From contig CABSLQ010000017.1 of the NCBI GenBank assembly GCA_902478605.1, positions 1-48,160 of the forward strand: DNA of 48,160 bases. The letters run 5' to 3'. Positions 25,186 through 33,438 of this stretch are shown here, piece after piece. This DNA is from an uncultured Oscillospiraceae bacterium (lineage in GTDB: Bacteria; Bacillota; Clostridia; Oscillospirales; Acutalibacteraceae). Each line of letters starts with the position of its first letter. The first letter of the stretch is position 1. The notes below the pieces were generated by a model, which worked only from the letters and a program-made list of their open reading frames with translations, did no database searches and had not been told where the DNA came from. The position numbers and the translations under genes are program-made.

Positions 25186-26973
25186 TCAGGATTGCGTCTT
25201 GTCGATGACCTCGAAGTTGTCAAGGACGATATCGCCGGTATCGACGCCTACCACCGCGAGCGTATAGCCCTCGGGGTACTCATACACGTCGATATCCCCT
25301 TCAAAGGTGCCGCTGTCCCCGGCCTCCACGCCGGTCAGCGTAACAAAGGCGGTATGGGGACCGACAACGGTGCTGTCCTTCGGGCACAGGGCGACCATCA
25401 GGCGGCCTTCCTCGCCCATGTCCTTCAGCGCCCGGTAATCGAACTTGATGGTATAGGTATGATACGCCGGGAAGGTGTATTTGTCCGCAAAGCGGAACAG
25501 CTGATAGGGCTCGCCTTCCTCGATGGTGAAGCGCACCGACTTGCCGTCGATGGCCACCCCGCTCTCGTCGGTGATTTCCGGTTCCGCAATGCCGGTCAGA
25601 TTGCCCTCCGTGTCGGTGAAGATAATTTCGTCCTTATAGGCATCGTCCTCGAAATCCAGCTTGGGCGGTGCGGTGAAGGGCAGCACCTCGGGCAGCTTGA
25701 TGTCCGACAGGGTGACGTTGATCTCGTACTGCCAGGTGTCCTTATGGGTGGCGATGGCGGTGGCCACCGGCATGCCGTTTTCGATGATGTCCTCATAGAA
25801 GAGGTTCGCCTTGCTGGACATGGCGCCCACGCCGTACAGGAAGCTGACCTTATAGTCCAGCTTGTCGTACTCCTCCAGCCGGTCGAGCTGCTCCTCGGTG
25901 TACAGGGAGGCGTATTCCGACTCGCGGTAGGGACGCTGATTCCCGTATTCCCAGCCGTATTTCATATAGGCCAGGGCGCCGTACGGGTTCTGGGCGTTGG
26001 TGCAGATGCCCGAGGCGGTGCCGAAGCCCTGCCGCGCGCCCGAGGTATTGTCGGGGCCCAGCGGCGAGGGGACAAAATCGATTTCGAATTTCACGTCGTC
26101 GCCCAGCGCGTGGCGCACCCAGGTGGTTTCGAGAATCATGGCGATGGACCCGTTCTTGAAGCCGTTGAACCAGTCGCCGTCAAAGGTATACCACTTCTCG
26201 GTAAAGGCGGATTTCTGTATGTACTCGAGGGCGTTGACCACCTTCTGATCCTCCATGGTCAGCCGGAGCGAATCAGGCGTAAACTCAAAGAAATTGCCGT
26301 CGTTGCCGATGATGAGGTTGTCGATCTTCCAGGTGGAAAGCGCCCAGCGGTCGATCTTGCCGTCCTTGTCGGTGTCGGCAACCAGCTGGTTGCCGATGGT
26401 ACTCAGCGCTTCCCAGTCCCATTCGCCCTCGTTGTAATACTCGAGCGGGGTCTTGACGTCGTTTTCCTCGAACATGGTCTTGTTGTACCACAGGTAATAG
26501 GGCTGGGCCCCGGTGGAACCGCCGTAAATCTTGCCCTGCCAGACGTAGTCGCTCTTTTCCTGCACCAGCTTCCACCAGGGATCGTCCGCGCCGAAAAATG
26601 CGTCCGCGTAATCGTTCAGCGGCTGGGTCAGCCCCTTGATGGTGTAGCGGGGGAACCGCTCGTCGGTCAGGTAGACGAGATCGGGCGCGTTGCCCGCCGA
26701 CACATCGAGCACGTATTTCATGTCCATGTTGCCGTAGGCGATTTTGGTATATTCGATGGTGGCGCCCGTCTTTTCCTCGATATACGCGTCGCGCTTTTTA
26801 TCCTCCTCGGTGGCCTCGTCGCCCCAGGTATAGCTGCGGATGACGGTGCCCTTCAGGTCGGTGGGGGGACCGTCATCCCCGCCGCCGCTTTTTTTCTTGC
26901 ATCCTGCCAGCGCGGACCCCATGCCCGCCGCCAGCAGCACCGCCATCAGGACGGATAAGCCTCTTTTCCACAT
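25186..26973 (-). CDS. Extracellular solute-binding lipoprotein with C-terminal beta-sandwich
   Basis: 595 residues from the ATG at 26973, which has AGGGAGG upstream; 16 codons upstream in frame lack a site. Lipobox ALAGC with Cys25, then a Lys/Gly spacer. Residues about 40-430 form a family 1 binding protein (IEYTKIAYGNMDMKYVLDVS, GNAPDLVYLTDE, VLEYYNEGEWDWEALSTI). Residues about 440-595 are an added beta-sandwich (LDFEDDAYKDEIIFTDTEGN ... GDIVLDNFEVID), like the modules in two upstream surface proteins. It delivers sugar to one of the permease pairs; which one is not decided by the sequence. A fused module on a binding protein is unusual and suggests capture of a polymeric ligand. Confidence 0.85.
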   Translation of the reverse strand: MWKRGLSVLMAVLLAAGMGSALAGCKKKSGGGDDGPPTDLKGTVIRSYTWGDEATEEDKKRDAYIEEKTGATIEYTKIAYGNMDMKYVLDVSAGNAPDLVYLTDERFPRYTIKGLTQPLNDYADAFFGADDPWWKLVQEKSDYVWQGKIYGGSTGAQPYYLWYNKTMFEENDVKTPLEYYNEGEWDWEALSTIGNQLVADTDKDGKIDRWALSTWKIDNLIIGNDGNFFEFTPDSLRLTMEDQKVVNALEYIQKSAFTEKWYTFDGDWFNGFKNGSIAMILETTWVRHALGDDVKFEIDFVPSPLGPDNTSGARQGFGTASGICTNAQNPYGALAYMKYGWEYGNQRPYRESEYASLYTEEQLDRLEEYDKLDYKVSFLYGVGAMSSKANLFYEDIIENGMPVATAIATHKDTWQYEINVTLSDIKLPEVLPFTAPPKLDFEDDAYKDEIIFTDTEGNLTGIAEPEITDESGVAIDGKSVRFTIEEGEPYQLFRFADKYTFPAYHTYTIKFDYRALKDMGEEGRLMVALCPKDSTVVGPHTAFVTLTGVEAGDSGTFEGDIDVYEYPEGYTLAVVGVDTGDIVLDNFEVIDKTQS

Positions 26974-26989
26974 GCTGTCAGCCTCCCTT

Positions 26990-29887
26990 TTACGCCTGTT
27001 TCTTTTTGCGCAGCTGCACAATCAGGAATGCCGCCGTGCCGCCGAGCACGAGAATCATAACGCCCACGCATACGCCGATTAAAATCGTGGACAGCGTGGA
27101 GGAATCGCCGGGTCCCTGTGCGGGTACATCGGAGGCGTTCTGTGCGCCGGTGGTGGTACCGTTCTCCCCGCTCGTCGGGGTGGTGGGGGCGGTGGATTCG
27201 CCCGTTGTCTCGGTGGGTAGGGTGTCCTCGGTTTCCCCGGTGGTGCCGCCGGTCTGCCGCGTCGGGCGGGTGGTGGCGGCCGTGCCGGTGGAGTTCCCGC
27301 CGGTGGGGCTGGTGCTCGTCGGATTGGTGGCGGCGGGATTGGTGCCGGTGGTCGGCTTCTCGACGGATCCGCCGCCCGGGAAGGAGGCGGGCAGCTTGGA
27401 AGGATCGGAGAACATGCCGGTGAAAATCGCCAGCAGGGTGTCGCTGGTCATCTGCACGTTGATATCAAAGGACTGCTTGACGCTTTCCAGCTGCAGATAC
27501 ACGGTGGTGACGTCGTCGCTCACCTTGTCCAGACCGGCCAGCAGGGCGGCGCCGTTTTCAAACAGCGTATCGGCCGACGCACCCGCGTATCGAATGACGT
27601 CCTTCATATCCTCGGACAGCGCGCTCCAGCCGTCGGGCAGGGGTTCACGGTATTTCTTAATGGTCTTGGGCACGTTGGTCAGGCCCTCGGCGATGCGCAC
27701 GAGGTCGCTCGACGCCCGCTCGCCCAGGTGGGCCCAAACAGCGTCCACCGAACCCACCATAATCGCCGCCACGTCGCCGGGATCGATCTCCTTGGTATAG
27801 GTGAGGGTGCCGGCCTCTTGATTCACCTGTACGGGCACGATTTCGTTGTTAAGCAGATCGTAGGCCATCAGGTAATCCCATTTGTAGGACTCCAGGCCCA
27901 TCTTGTTCAGATCCACCGTCACGGGGGAGGACAGCACATCGTCCGGCTCGTTGTTCTGCATGGTGAGCAGGATGGCGTCCTTGCTGAAATCCCCATACCG
28001 CTCGATGACGGCGTCGGACACGTCGGCATAGGTCGCGTAGGTCACCGGCACCCAGCCCAGTGTATCGGCCAGCTGGATAATGGGGGTGTACCGCCGGAAC
28101 AGGTACCGGCAGGATTCCCACGCCGAGCTGTCCACCCGGTAGCCCATCAGGTTAGCGTACAGGCCGTACACCATACTGGACTTGATGATTTCTTCTTTGA
28201 CGGCGTTGTCGCTGGGCACGCCCTGATCGTTGGTGGTCAGCAGCGCCCAGCCCTTGCGGTAAATCAGGGTGCGGCGCAGCTTCTGGATCGCGTTGTCCCA
28301 GCCCCAGTCGTCGCCCACCTCACTGCCGACCATGTCCTGCAGATGCACGAATTTCGCCGCGCCCTTGCTTTCAGGGAACACCGTGTTGCCCAGCACATAC
28401 ATGCCGTTTTTCACCGCGTCATCGTGCACCCTTTTGGCGTATTCATAGGTGGTGGTCATGTTGGCGATGCCGAGCTTTTTGTTTTCGTCCCACATCAGCG
28501 GGTAATCGGTATAGGCGAAATGATCTTCGTTGTAATTGAGGGTATAGCCGCCCGACAGGTTGTCGATGTAGACGCCGGCCAGCTTGGAGCCCTGGCTGGC
28601 GGCGGTTTTCTGGGCGTTCTCCACCGATTTCATCATGACCTCATAGGCGCTGCCCGGGATATCGGGATCCTGGTTGGTGGTGGCCGTCCAGCCGACGCCC
28701 CACGCGAACCAGCTGTGGAACTCGTACTGGCCGTCCAGGCCCCTGGTCAGCGAATTGCGGATGCGGGTGAACACATCCCCCTCGGTCATGCCGTAATAGC
28801 TCGTGCCGGGGGCATACGGCTTGGTGGATTTGGTCAGCGAATCGAGATGCGCCACCTTTTCCTCCATGGTGGCCTCCGGCTCCTGCTGCCGGCCGGGCCA
28901 GTCGATAAAGAACTCGGCCGGCGCGGTATACTGCAGCGAGATGACGCCGTTCTGCTCGTCGCCGATGTAGCTGCCCGGTGTTTCATTGTAAGCGAAGGCG
29001 AAATCCTCCTTGCCTTCCAGGTTGTAGTAATCGTGCTGGAACAGCCAGTTGCCCGCCTTGCCGCGCACCTCAAAGTATTCCGGATACATGTCGTAATACG
29101 CCTGGGCCGCGCTGCGGAACGCCCACTTGGTTTCCGGCACCTCGGGGGCGTAGAGCACAAAGCCGAAATCGGCCTTGGACTTGAACTTGGTCGTCTTGGG
29201 CGAAACGCCCAGGTTAAAGCGCACCACCATATTCTGGTTGGTGCCGGTATAGTCGTAGGTGGTCAGGGAGGACAGGGGCGGGTCCATGGGGATACCCACC
29301 GCCAGCGCCGCCGTTCCGTCCGAAATGGCCGCCCAGGGATAGGTGTTCATCGGGTTGCCCGACACCACGTTGGTGCTGTTGACGTAAGAACTGCCCTGGC
29401 GCATTTCCCGTGATGTATCGATGTCGTAATGCCAGCTCATGCCCTCGGCGCGCACCGGCAGCCAGTATTCCAGCTGCACGAGCCGATCGGTGCCGGTGGT
29501 GTCGCGCACGGTGCCGTCGATGTGGACGACGCCGTCCTGCTGCTGGTAAGTAACGGTCAGTTCCAGGCCGCTGTCCCCCACCATGCCGGACTGCCGGAAG
29601 GTATCGCCGCTGCCGCTGAGGGCCAGGCTGACCGGATAAACCTTGTCGTTGGCCGCGTCGGTGATGATGAAGCCGCCCTGCGTCGGCGCCGTGTAATCCT
29701 TGCCGCCCAGCTTGACAGCGGTTATCTTGCCGGTGTCGGCGGCCAGCTCAAGGCTCAGCCCTTCGCCGACCAGCGCGGGCGCCGCCGATACCCGGGGCGC
29801 GATAGAGGGGACCATGCCGACCAAAAGCAGCCCGCACACGAGCAGCTGCAGCGGCCGGGATAAACGGTGCGCCTTCCTTTGTTTCAT
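26990..29887 (-). CDS. Membrane-anchored secreted hydrolase-like enzyme of unknown family
   Basis: 965 residues: signal peptide (1 to about 35), an N-terminal beta-rich domain (about 36-260), a central barrel-like domain (about 265-700), a helical region (about 730-850), a Thr/Pro/Gly linker and a C-terminal membrane helix (ILIGVCVGVMILVLGGTAAF) ending RKKKQA. I cannot name the family. It is clearly homologous to the cytosolic 689-residue protein encoded at 39083-41152: both have GNWLFQHDY, NETPGSY, GVYIDN, FAYxxYPLxWD, VFPE, GSEVG, LRRTxxYRKxW, TND and CRYLFR. Conserved acids in YIDN, GSEVG and TND are candidate catalytic residues. The layout suggests glycan cleavage on the cell surface; direct evidence is lacking. 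Confidence 0.75.
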   Translation of the reverse strand: MKQRKAHRLSRPLQLLVCGLLLVGMVPSIAPRVSAAPALVGEGLSLELAADTGKITAVKLGGKDYTAPTQGGFIITDAANDKVYPVSLALSGSGDTFRQSGMVGDSGLELTVTYQQQDGVVHIDGTVRDTTGTDRLVQLEYWLPVRAEGMSWHYDIDTSREMRQGSSYVNSTNVVSGNPMNTYPWAAISDGTAALAVGIPMDPPLSSLTTYDYTGTNQNMVVRFNLGVSPKTTKFKSKADFGFVLYAPEVPETKWAFRSAAQAYYDMYPEYFEVRGKAGNWLFQHDYYNLEGKEDFAFAYNETPGSYIGDEQNGVISLQYTAPAEFFIDWPGRQQEPEATMEEKVAHLDSLTKSTKPYAPGTSYYGMTEGDVFTRIRNSLTRGLDGQYEFHSWFAWGVGWTATTNQDPDIPGSAYEVMMKSVENAQKTAASQGSKLAGVYIDNLSGGYTLNYNEDHFAYTDYPLMWDENKKLGIANMTTTYEYAKRVHDDAVKNGMYVLGNTVFPESKGAAKFVHLQDMVGSEVGDDWGWDNAIQKLRRTLIYRKGWALLTTNDQGVPSDNAVKEEIIKSSMVYGLYANLMGYRVDSSAWESCRYLFRRYTPIIQLADTLGWVPVTYATYADVSDAVIERYGDFSKDAILLTMQNNEPDDVLSSPVTVDLNKMGLESYKWDYLMAYDLLNNEIVPVQVNQEAGTLTYTKEIDPGDVAAIMVGSVDAVWAHLGERASSDLVRIAEGLTNVPKTIKKYREPLPDGWSALSEDMKDVIRYAGASADTLFENGAALLAGLDKVSDDVTTVYLQLESVKQSFDINVQMTSDTLLAIFTGMFSDPSKLPASFPGGGSVEKPTTGTNPAATNPTSTSPTGGNSTGTAATTRPTRQTGGTTGETEDTLPTETTGESTAPTTPTSGENGTTTGAQNASDVPAQGPGDSSTLSTILIGVCVGVMILVLGGTAAFLIVQLRKKKQA

Positions 29888-29905
29888 GCGGATTTCCCTC
29901 CCCCG

Positions 29906-31114
29906 TCAAACGTCGGATTTTTTCTTCTTAATAATCAGGAACGCCGCAACGGCTGCGCCGCAGCCGATCACCACGACAATCGCGGCCACCAATATGCCGA
30001 GCGCCAGGCCGGACAAGCCGCGGCCCTCCTGCGGCGGGCCGTCCACCGGATCGGTCGCATCGGCGGAGGGCGCGGTGCCGTCCTGCGTGGTTGCCGTGGT
30101 CGGCGCTTCGGTCAGGTCCGTTTCGCCCGTGGCGGTCGGATCGGCGGTGGAATCACCCGGCTGGGCTTCGGTGGGCGCCGTGGTATTGTCACCGCCAGGC
30201 GCTTTGGTGGGCGCCGTGGTATTGTCGCCGCCAGGCGCTTTGGTGGGCGCCGTGGTATTGTCGCCGCCGGGTGCTTTGGTGGGCGCCGTCGTCTTATTAT
30301 CTTCGGGCGCCTTGGTCGTATCATCCGGCTCATCGGCGCCGTAGGCGGCGCGCTCAAAGAATTTGTTGGGATTCTCCTTGCTCTCGTATGCTTTAAAGCC
30401 GTCGATGGAAACGCCGCCCTGTCCATTCAGCTGCCAGAACAGATAGCAGTACTGATCCGCCGAAGGCTGCAGCCCGGAGAAGCGCATCGCCACCTCGTAG
30501 ACATCCTCTTCCACCTGCTGGATCACAATTTTGTCATAGGGTCCGCCGCCGCTGATTTTCTTTGCCGTAAAACCACCGGAGGACTTGGGCTTTATCTCAA
30601 AGTTGACCCATTGCTGTTCGTCTTCCCAGCTCCAGGTGCGCACGTTCACATTCAGCGTCGAAGTGCCTGCAATGGTATGGATTTCTTTGAACAGGAAGCG
30701 GGCGACGTATACCTTGCTGGGCTGGAAATTGAGGGGGGTACCCACGTTTCCCTTAGTGATAAGAGGTTCAATGGCAGCCGCCGCGTTCTCCCCCACGTTG
30801 GTGAAATACAGCGACTGATCCCCCTCGATGACGTAATCCTTGGTGGCACTGTCGCTCTTCCTGGCAATTTTGAGCTGCTTATCGCCGCCTTCATAGGGGA
30901 AGGCAAAGGTCTCCGCGCCCTCAAGGGTATCGGGAATACGGTCGTGATCGCGCACGAGTATGAAGTTGCCGGTCGCACCCTCCAAATCTTCGCTTGCAAA
31001 AGGGGTCTCCGGAGGAGCCGCCGCGGCCGCCATGGAAAAGCCGATGGCCAGGGTCAGCAGGCCGGTCAGCAGCGGCGCCGCCAGTTTCCGCATGGTTTTC
31101 ATATACACTCTCAT
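29906..31114 (-). CDS. Membrane-anchored carbohydrate-binding-like surface protein with TTAPTKAPGGDN repeats
   Basis: 402 residues from ATG 31114; a GTG two codons in or an ATG four codons in fit the AAAGGA site better, so the start may be up to 12 nt later. Signal peptide to about residue 33. Residues about 38-250 are a beta-sandwich-like module (SLYFTNVGENAAAAIEPL, VYVARFLFKEI, VSIDGFKAYE) resembling modules of the neighbour encoded at 31139-33112. A repetitive linker of 12-residue TTAPTKAPGGDN units follows, then a membrane helix (LALGILVAAIVVVIGCGAAV) and KKKK. No catalytic motif. Probably a surface glycan-binding protein. Confidence 0.75.
   Translation of the reverse strand: MRVYMKTMRKLAAPLLTGLLTLAIGFSMAAAAAPPETPFASEDLEGATGNFILVRDHDRIPDTLEGAETFAFPYEGGDKQLKIARKSDSATKDYVIEGDQSLYFTNVGENAAAAIEPLITKGNVGTPLNFQPSKVYVARFLFKEIHTIAGTSTLNVNVRTWSWEDEQQWVNFEIKPKSSGGFTAKKISGGGPYDKIVIQQVEEDVYEVAMRFSGLQPSADQYCYLFWQLNGQGGVSIDGFKAYESKENPNKFFERAAYGADEPDDTTKAPEDNKTTAPTKAPGGDNTTAPTKAPGGDNTTAPTKAPGGDNTTAPTEAQPGDSTADPTATGETDLTEAPTTATTQDGTAPSADATDPVDGPPQEGRGLSGLALGILVAAIVVVIGCGAAVAAFLIIKKKKSDV
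30170..30313 (-). repeat. 36-bp tandem repeat inside a linker
   Basis: Three near-identical 36-bp units start at 30170, 30206 and 30242, with a diverged fourth at 30278. Each encodes 12 linker residues. The near identity at DNA level suggests recent expansion and possible copy-number variation. Confidence 0.85.
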
Positions 31115-31138
31115 TCCTTTCGTCAGTTTACGCGGGTG

Positions 31139-33112
31139 TCAGGACCGTTTGCGATAAAACAGCGCCGCCGTGCCCGCCGAAAGCAGCAGGAACCCCGCCG
31201 AGGCTGCGGGCCAGGATGCGCCCGTTCCGGGATTATCCGGTTCCGAAGGATCGGTGCCGTCCGGGCTGGTCGGGTTGCCGGGAACGGCTTCGCCTTCGCG
31301 GAAGGTGGCGTATACCGTCACCTTGTCGGTGACGTTCTCCACCACCAGGGTCTGTCCCTCGATGGTCATCTGCTCCCCGTTGACAAACAGGGTATCCAGC
31401 CTGTATCCCGGATTCGGGGAAACGAAAAGGGTCAGCTTGCCGCCATGGGGGACGGTGACGTCCTTGTTCGGGTAGATGGCGCCGTTTTCGCCGGCCTCCA
31501 CCTGGACGGCATACTGTTTGCGTTTGAAGGACACCTCGATGGTGTGGTCGGCATCCACTTCGCTGAGCGTGTACTGCTGGGTATACACTTCCTGCTTGAC
31601 GCCGTCCAGGAGCAGGGCATCCAACTCATAGCCCTCCTCCGGCGTGATGGTGAGGGTGAAATCCTTTCCCTTTTCCACTTCGGTGGCGCCCACAGGGCTC
31701 ACCCTGCCGTTCTTGCCGCCGGACACCCGGATCGTGTGCCGGACCACCGGGAAATACCGTTGGACGCATTCGCCCACAAGCGCCCGGTATACGCCGAGGC
31801 CGTCGAGGGACATGGTGGTGCGCCCGGACAATTCCACGGTCAGGTAGGTGCCCGCCACGCCGGTGAAGCCCACGCCGAGGTTATACCCCTTGCTTCCGTA
31901 CGGCTCGATGGCCGCTTCGGGCAGGTCGTAGGGATAGGCGTCCGTTTTGGTCACGGCGGCCGTCCATTCGCCGCCGCTGTGGGTAAAGGCGGCGGTGAAC
32001 AGCAGAGCACCGTCCGCCCCGCGGCCGTGCAGCTTGAGGAAGGCGCCCTCCGGTGCGGAGGACGGCAGCATCTGCAGCACCGCCTTATACCCTTCGCCTT
32101 CCTGCATGAGGAAGGAATCCTGGGTATTGCCGAAGGCCAGCTTTTCCACTGCTTCGGTCTCCAGATTGCTGAACAGCAGGGACTTTTTGCCGTCGATGAC
32201 GCTGGCCGCCGATCCGGTGAGGGCAAACTGATCGGTCATGTCGCCGCCCGGGGAGGTGATCTGGGTACCGGTGATGCCGCCGGCCGTCACGCCCTCCGCC
32301 TTTTCAAAGCTTTCCAGGTAGTCAGCCTCTTCGGTGCGCCGCACGAAGTTGCCCGCCAGGTCGGTGGGCATGCCGGCATAAAAGGCAAAATCGTCGAAGG
32401 ACAGCTTGCTTTCTCCCGTGACCGCCAGGCGCAGGAACATGTTCTCCTGATCGTCGGCCGATTTGGCCCCCTGGAAAATCACCGCGACGTTATACAGGCC
32501 GCCGCCCAAATCCTTGATCGCCGTTTGGGGCTCGGCAAGAGGCTGGCCGTCGGCCCCTTTGTAGATCTCCTTGTTGGAGTCGTTCAGGGGACAGTCTATG
32601 GTCAGCCGGCCCGCCGCGTCATACTGGATCACCGCGGTAAAGAAATAGTTGGGCGAAGAGGTCCAGGTCATGGAGTGGATCTCCATCTTGAAGCCGGCGG
32701 GCAGCGGCTTCAGTACCTTGAAGCTGAAGTTGAATATGTAGTATTTCTCCTGCAGGAACTTCAGGGGGGCGGTCATCGGCCCCACCGTGTTCATCACCGC
32801 GCTGTTGCCGTCGTAATCCATCACCAGGCTGCGCTCGCCCGTAATCACTTCGTCGGTGTTCACTGCGACGTAGTGATCCTCTTCCACCCCCACCCAGGGG
32901 AAGGACAGCTTGGCGCCCGAAACAGCCGCATTGGCAATCGTGGAGGCCCCCTCCAGCCCTTCGTAAAAAATGGGCTCGAACATTTCCAGATACTCGTAGG
33001 TCTGTCCGCCCGTTTCCGTCTGGGCGAAAGCCGGCAGTCCGGCGGAGGCCGCCGTCAAAAGCAGACTCGCGCCGATGGCGGTCACCGCGGCCGCCGTTCT
33101 GGTCAGTCTCAT
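31139..33112 (-). CDS. Wall-anchored surface protein: two beta-sandwich modules and bacterial repeat domains
   Basis: 657 residues from the ATG at 33112 (AAGGGAGAA upstream); the frame extends 38 codons further but overlaps the leader. Signal peptide to about residue 30 (AGLPAFAQTE). Two related modules occupy about 35-270 and 275-480 (end motifs LSFDDFAFYAG and MSLDGLGVYR). Two copies of the InlB-like Bacterial_repeat domain follow (about 490-620: GKNGRVSPVGATEVEKGKDF, GENGAIYPNKDVTVPHGGKL, YELDALLLDG and YRLDTLFVNG). The tail DNPGTGAS, a hydrophobic stretch and RKRS resemble a sortase signal with PGTG in place of LPXTG. First gene of the 14-gene operon; probably presents glycan-binding modules on the wall. 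Confidence 0.78.
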   Translation of the reverse strand: MRLTRTAAAVTAIGASLLLTAASAGLPAFAQTETGGQTYEYLEMFEPIFYEGLEGASTIANAAVSGAKLSFPWVGVEEDHYVAVNTDEVITGERSLVMDYDGNSAVMNTVGPMTAPLKFLQEKYYIFNFSFKVLKPLPAGFKMEIHSMTWTSSPNYFFTAVIQYDAAGRLTIDCPLNDSNKEIYKGADGQPLAEPQTAIKDLGGGLYNVAVIFQGAKSADDQENMFLRLAVTGESKLSFDDFAFYAGMPTDLAGNFVRRTEEADYLESFEKAEGVTAGGITGTQITSPGGDMTDQFALTGSAASVIDGKKSLLFSNLETEAVEKLAFGNTQDSFLMQEGEGYKAVLQMLPSSAPEGAFLKLHGRGADGALLFTAAFTHSGGEWTAAVTKTDAYPYDLPEAAIEPYGSKGYNLGVGFTGVAGTYLTVELSGRTTMSLDGLGVYRALVGECVQRYFPVVRHTIRVSGGKNGRVSPVGATEVEKGKDFTLTITPEEGYELDALLLDGVKQEVYTQQYTLSEVDADHTIEVSFKRKQYAVQVEAGENGAIYPNKDVTVPHGGKLTLFVSPNPGYRLDTLFVNGEQMTIEGQTLVVENVTDKVTVYATFREGEAVPGNPTSPDGTDPSEPDNPGTGASWPAASAGFLLLSAGTAALFYRKRS

Positions 33113-33227
33113 GTCTTGTTCTCCCTTCTCTAACTGTTTTCGAGATCCATTTACTTCCTTTGTCAAGTTGAAATATACAATATTCATCGATGTCTTTGCA
33201 AAACTATTATATTTTTTCCTGAACAAA

Positions 33228-33256
33228 ATACTACCATGTTTGTTTTATGGTGTCAA
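33228..33256 (-). promoter_or_regulatory. Promoter of the 14-gene glycan operon
   Basis: Minus strand TTGACA (33256-33251), 17-nt spacer, TAGTAT (33233-33228). The predicted transcript has a leader of about 110 nt before the ATG at 33112. Confidence 0.75.
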
Positions 33257-33273
33257 TTAGCATTAAAACATTC

Positions 33274-33288
33274 AGCCAGTATATGATA
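33274..33288 (-). promoter_or_regulatory. Operator O1 (TATCATATACTGGCT) of the glycan operon
   Basis: Read on the minus strand, it ends exactly 17 nt before the -35 at 33256. It is identical in all 15 bases to O2 at 38975-38989, which has the same spacing to its own -35. A likely activator site. Confidence 0.75.
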
Positions 33289-33378
33289 CATTTTTTCAAA
33301 TAGCCGGAATGCGAACCCAAATGGGGGCCTTTTCCCCGCTTTAAACGCAGAATTTCCGTTTCGCTCCATTTGCAACTG

Positions 33379-33393
33379 AGCCACTATATAATA
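33379..33393 (-). promoter_or_regulatory. Possible operator O4 overlapping the nucleoside hydrolase promoter
   Basis: Minus strand TATTATATAGTGGCT matches O1 at 13 of 15 bases and lies 105 bp from it, centre to centre. It covers a TATAAT (33387-33392) that could be the -10 of the plus-strand nucleoside hydrolase gene; no clear -35 accompanies it. The match is AT-rich and could be fortuitous. Confidence 0.4.
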
Positions 33394-33438
33394 TTTTCTT
33401 TCAGTATAATAAAGAACAGGAGAAGAGGTGAACACCAC

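Noticed and set aside
30170..30313. CRISPR-like regular repeats
   Set aside because: Units are contiguous without spacers, in frame, and encode a Thr/Pro linker.
29867..33133. Long plus-strand open frame opposite the two surface-protein genes
   Set aside because: Shadow of the minus-strand genes; no ribosome binding site, no domain, low-complexity Gly/Arg-rich composition.
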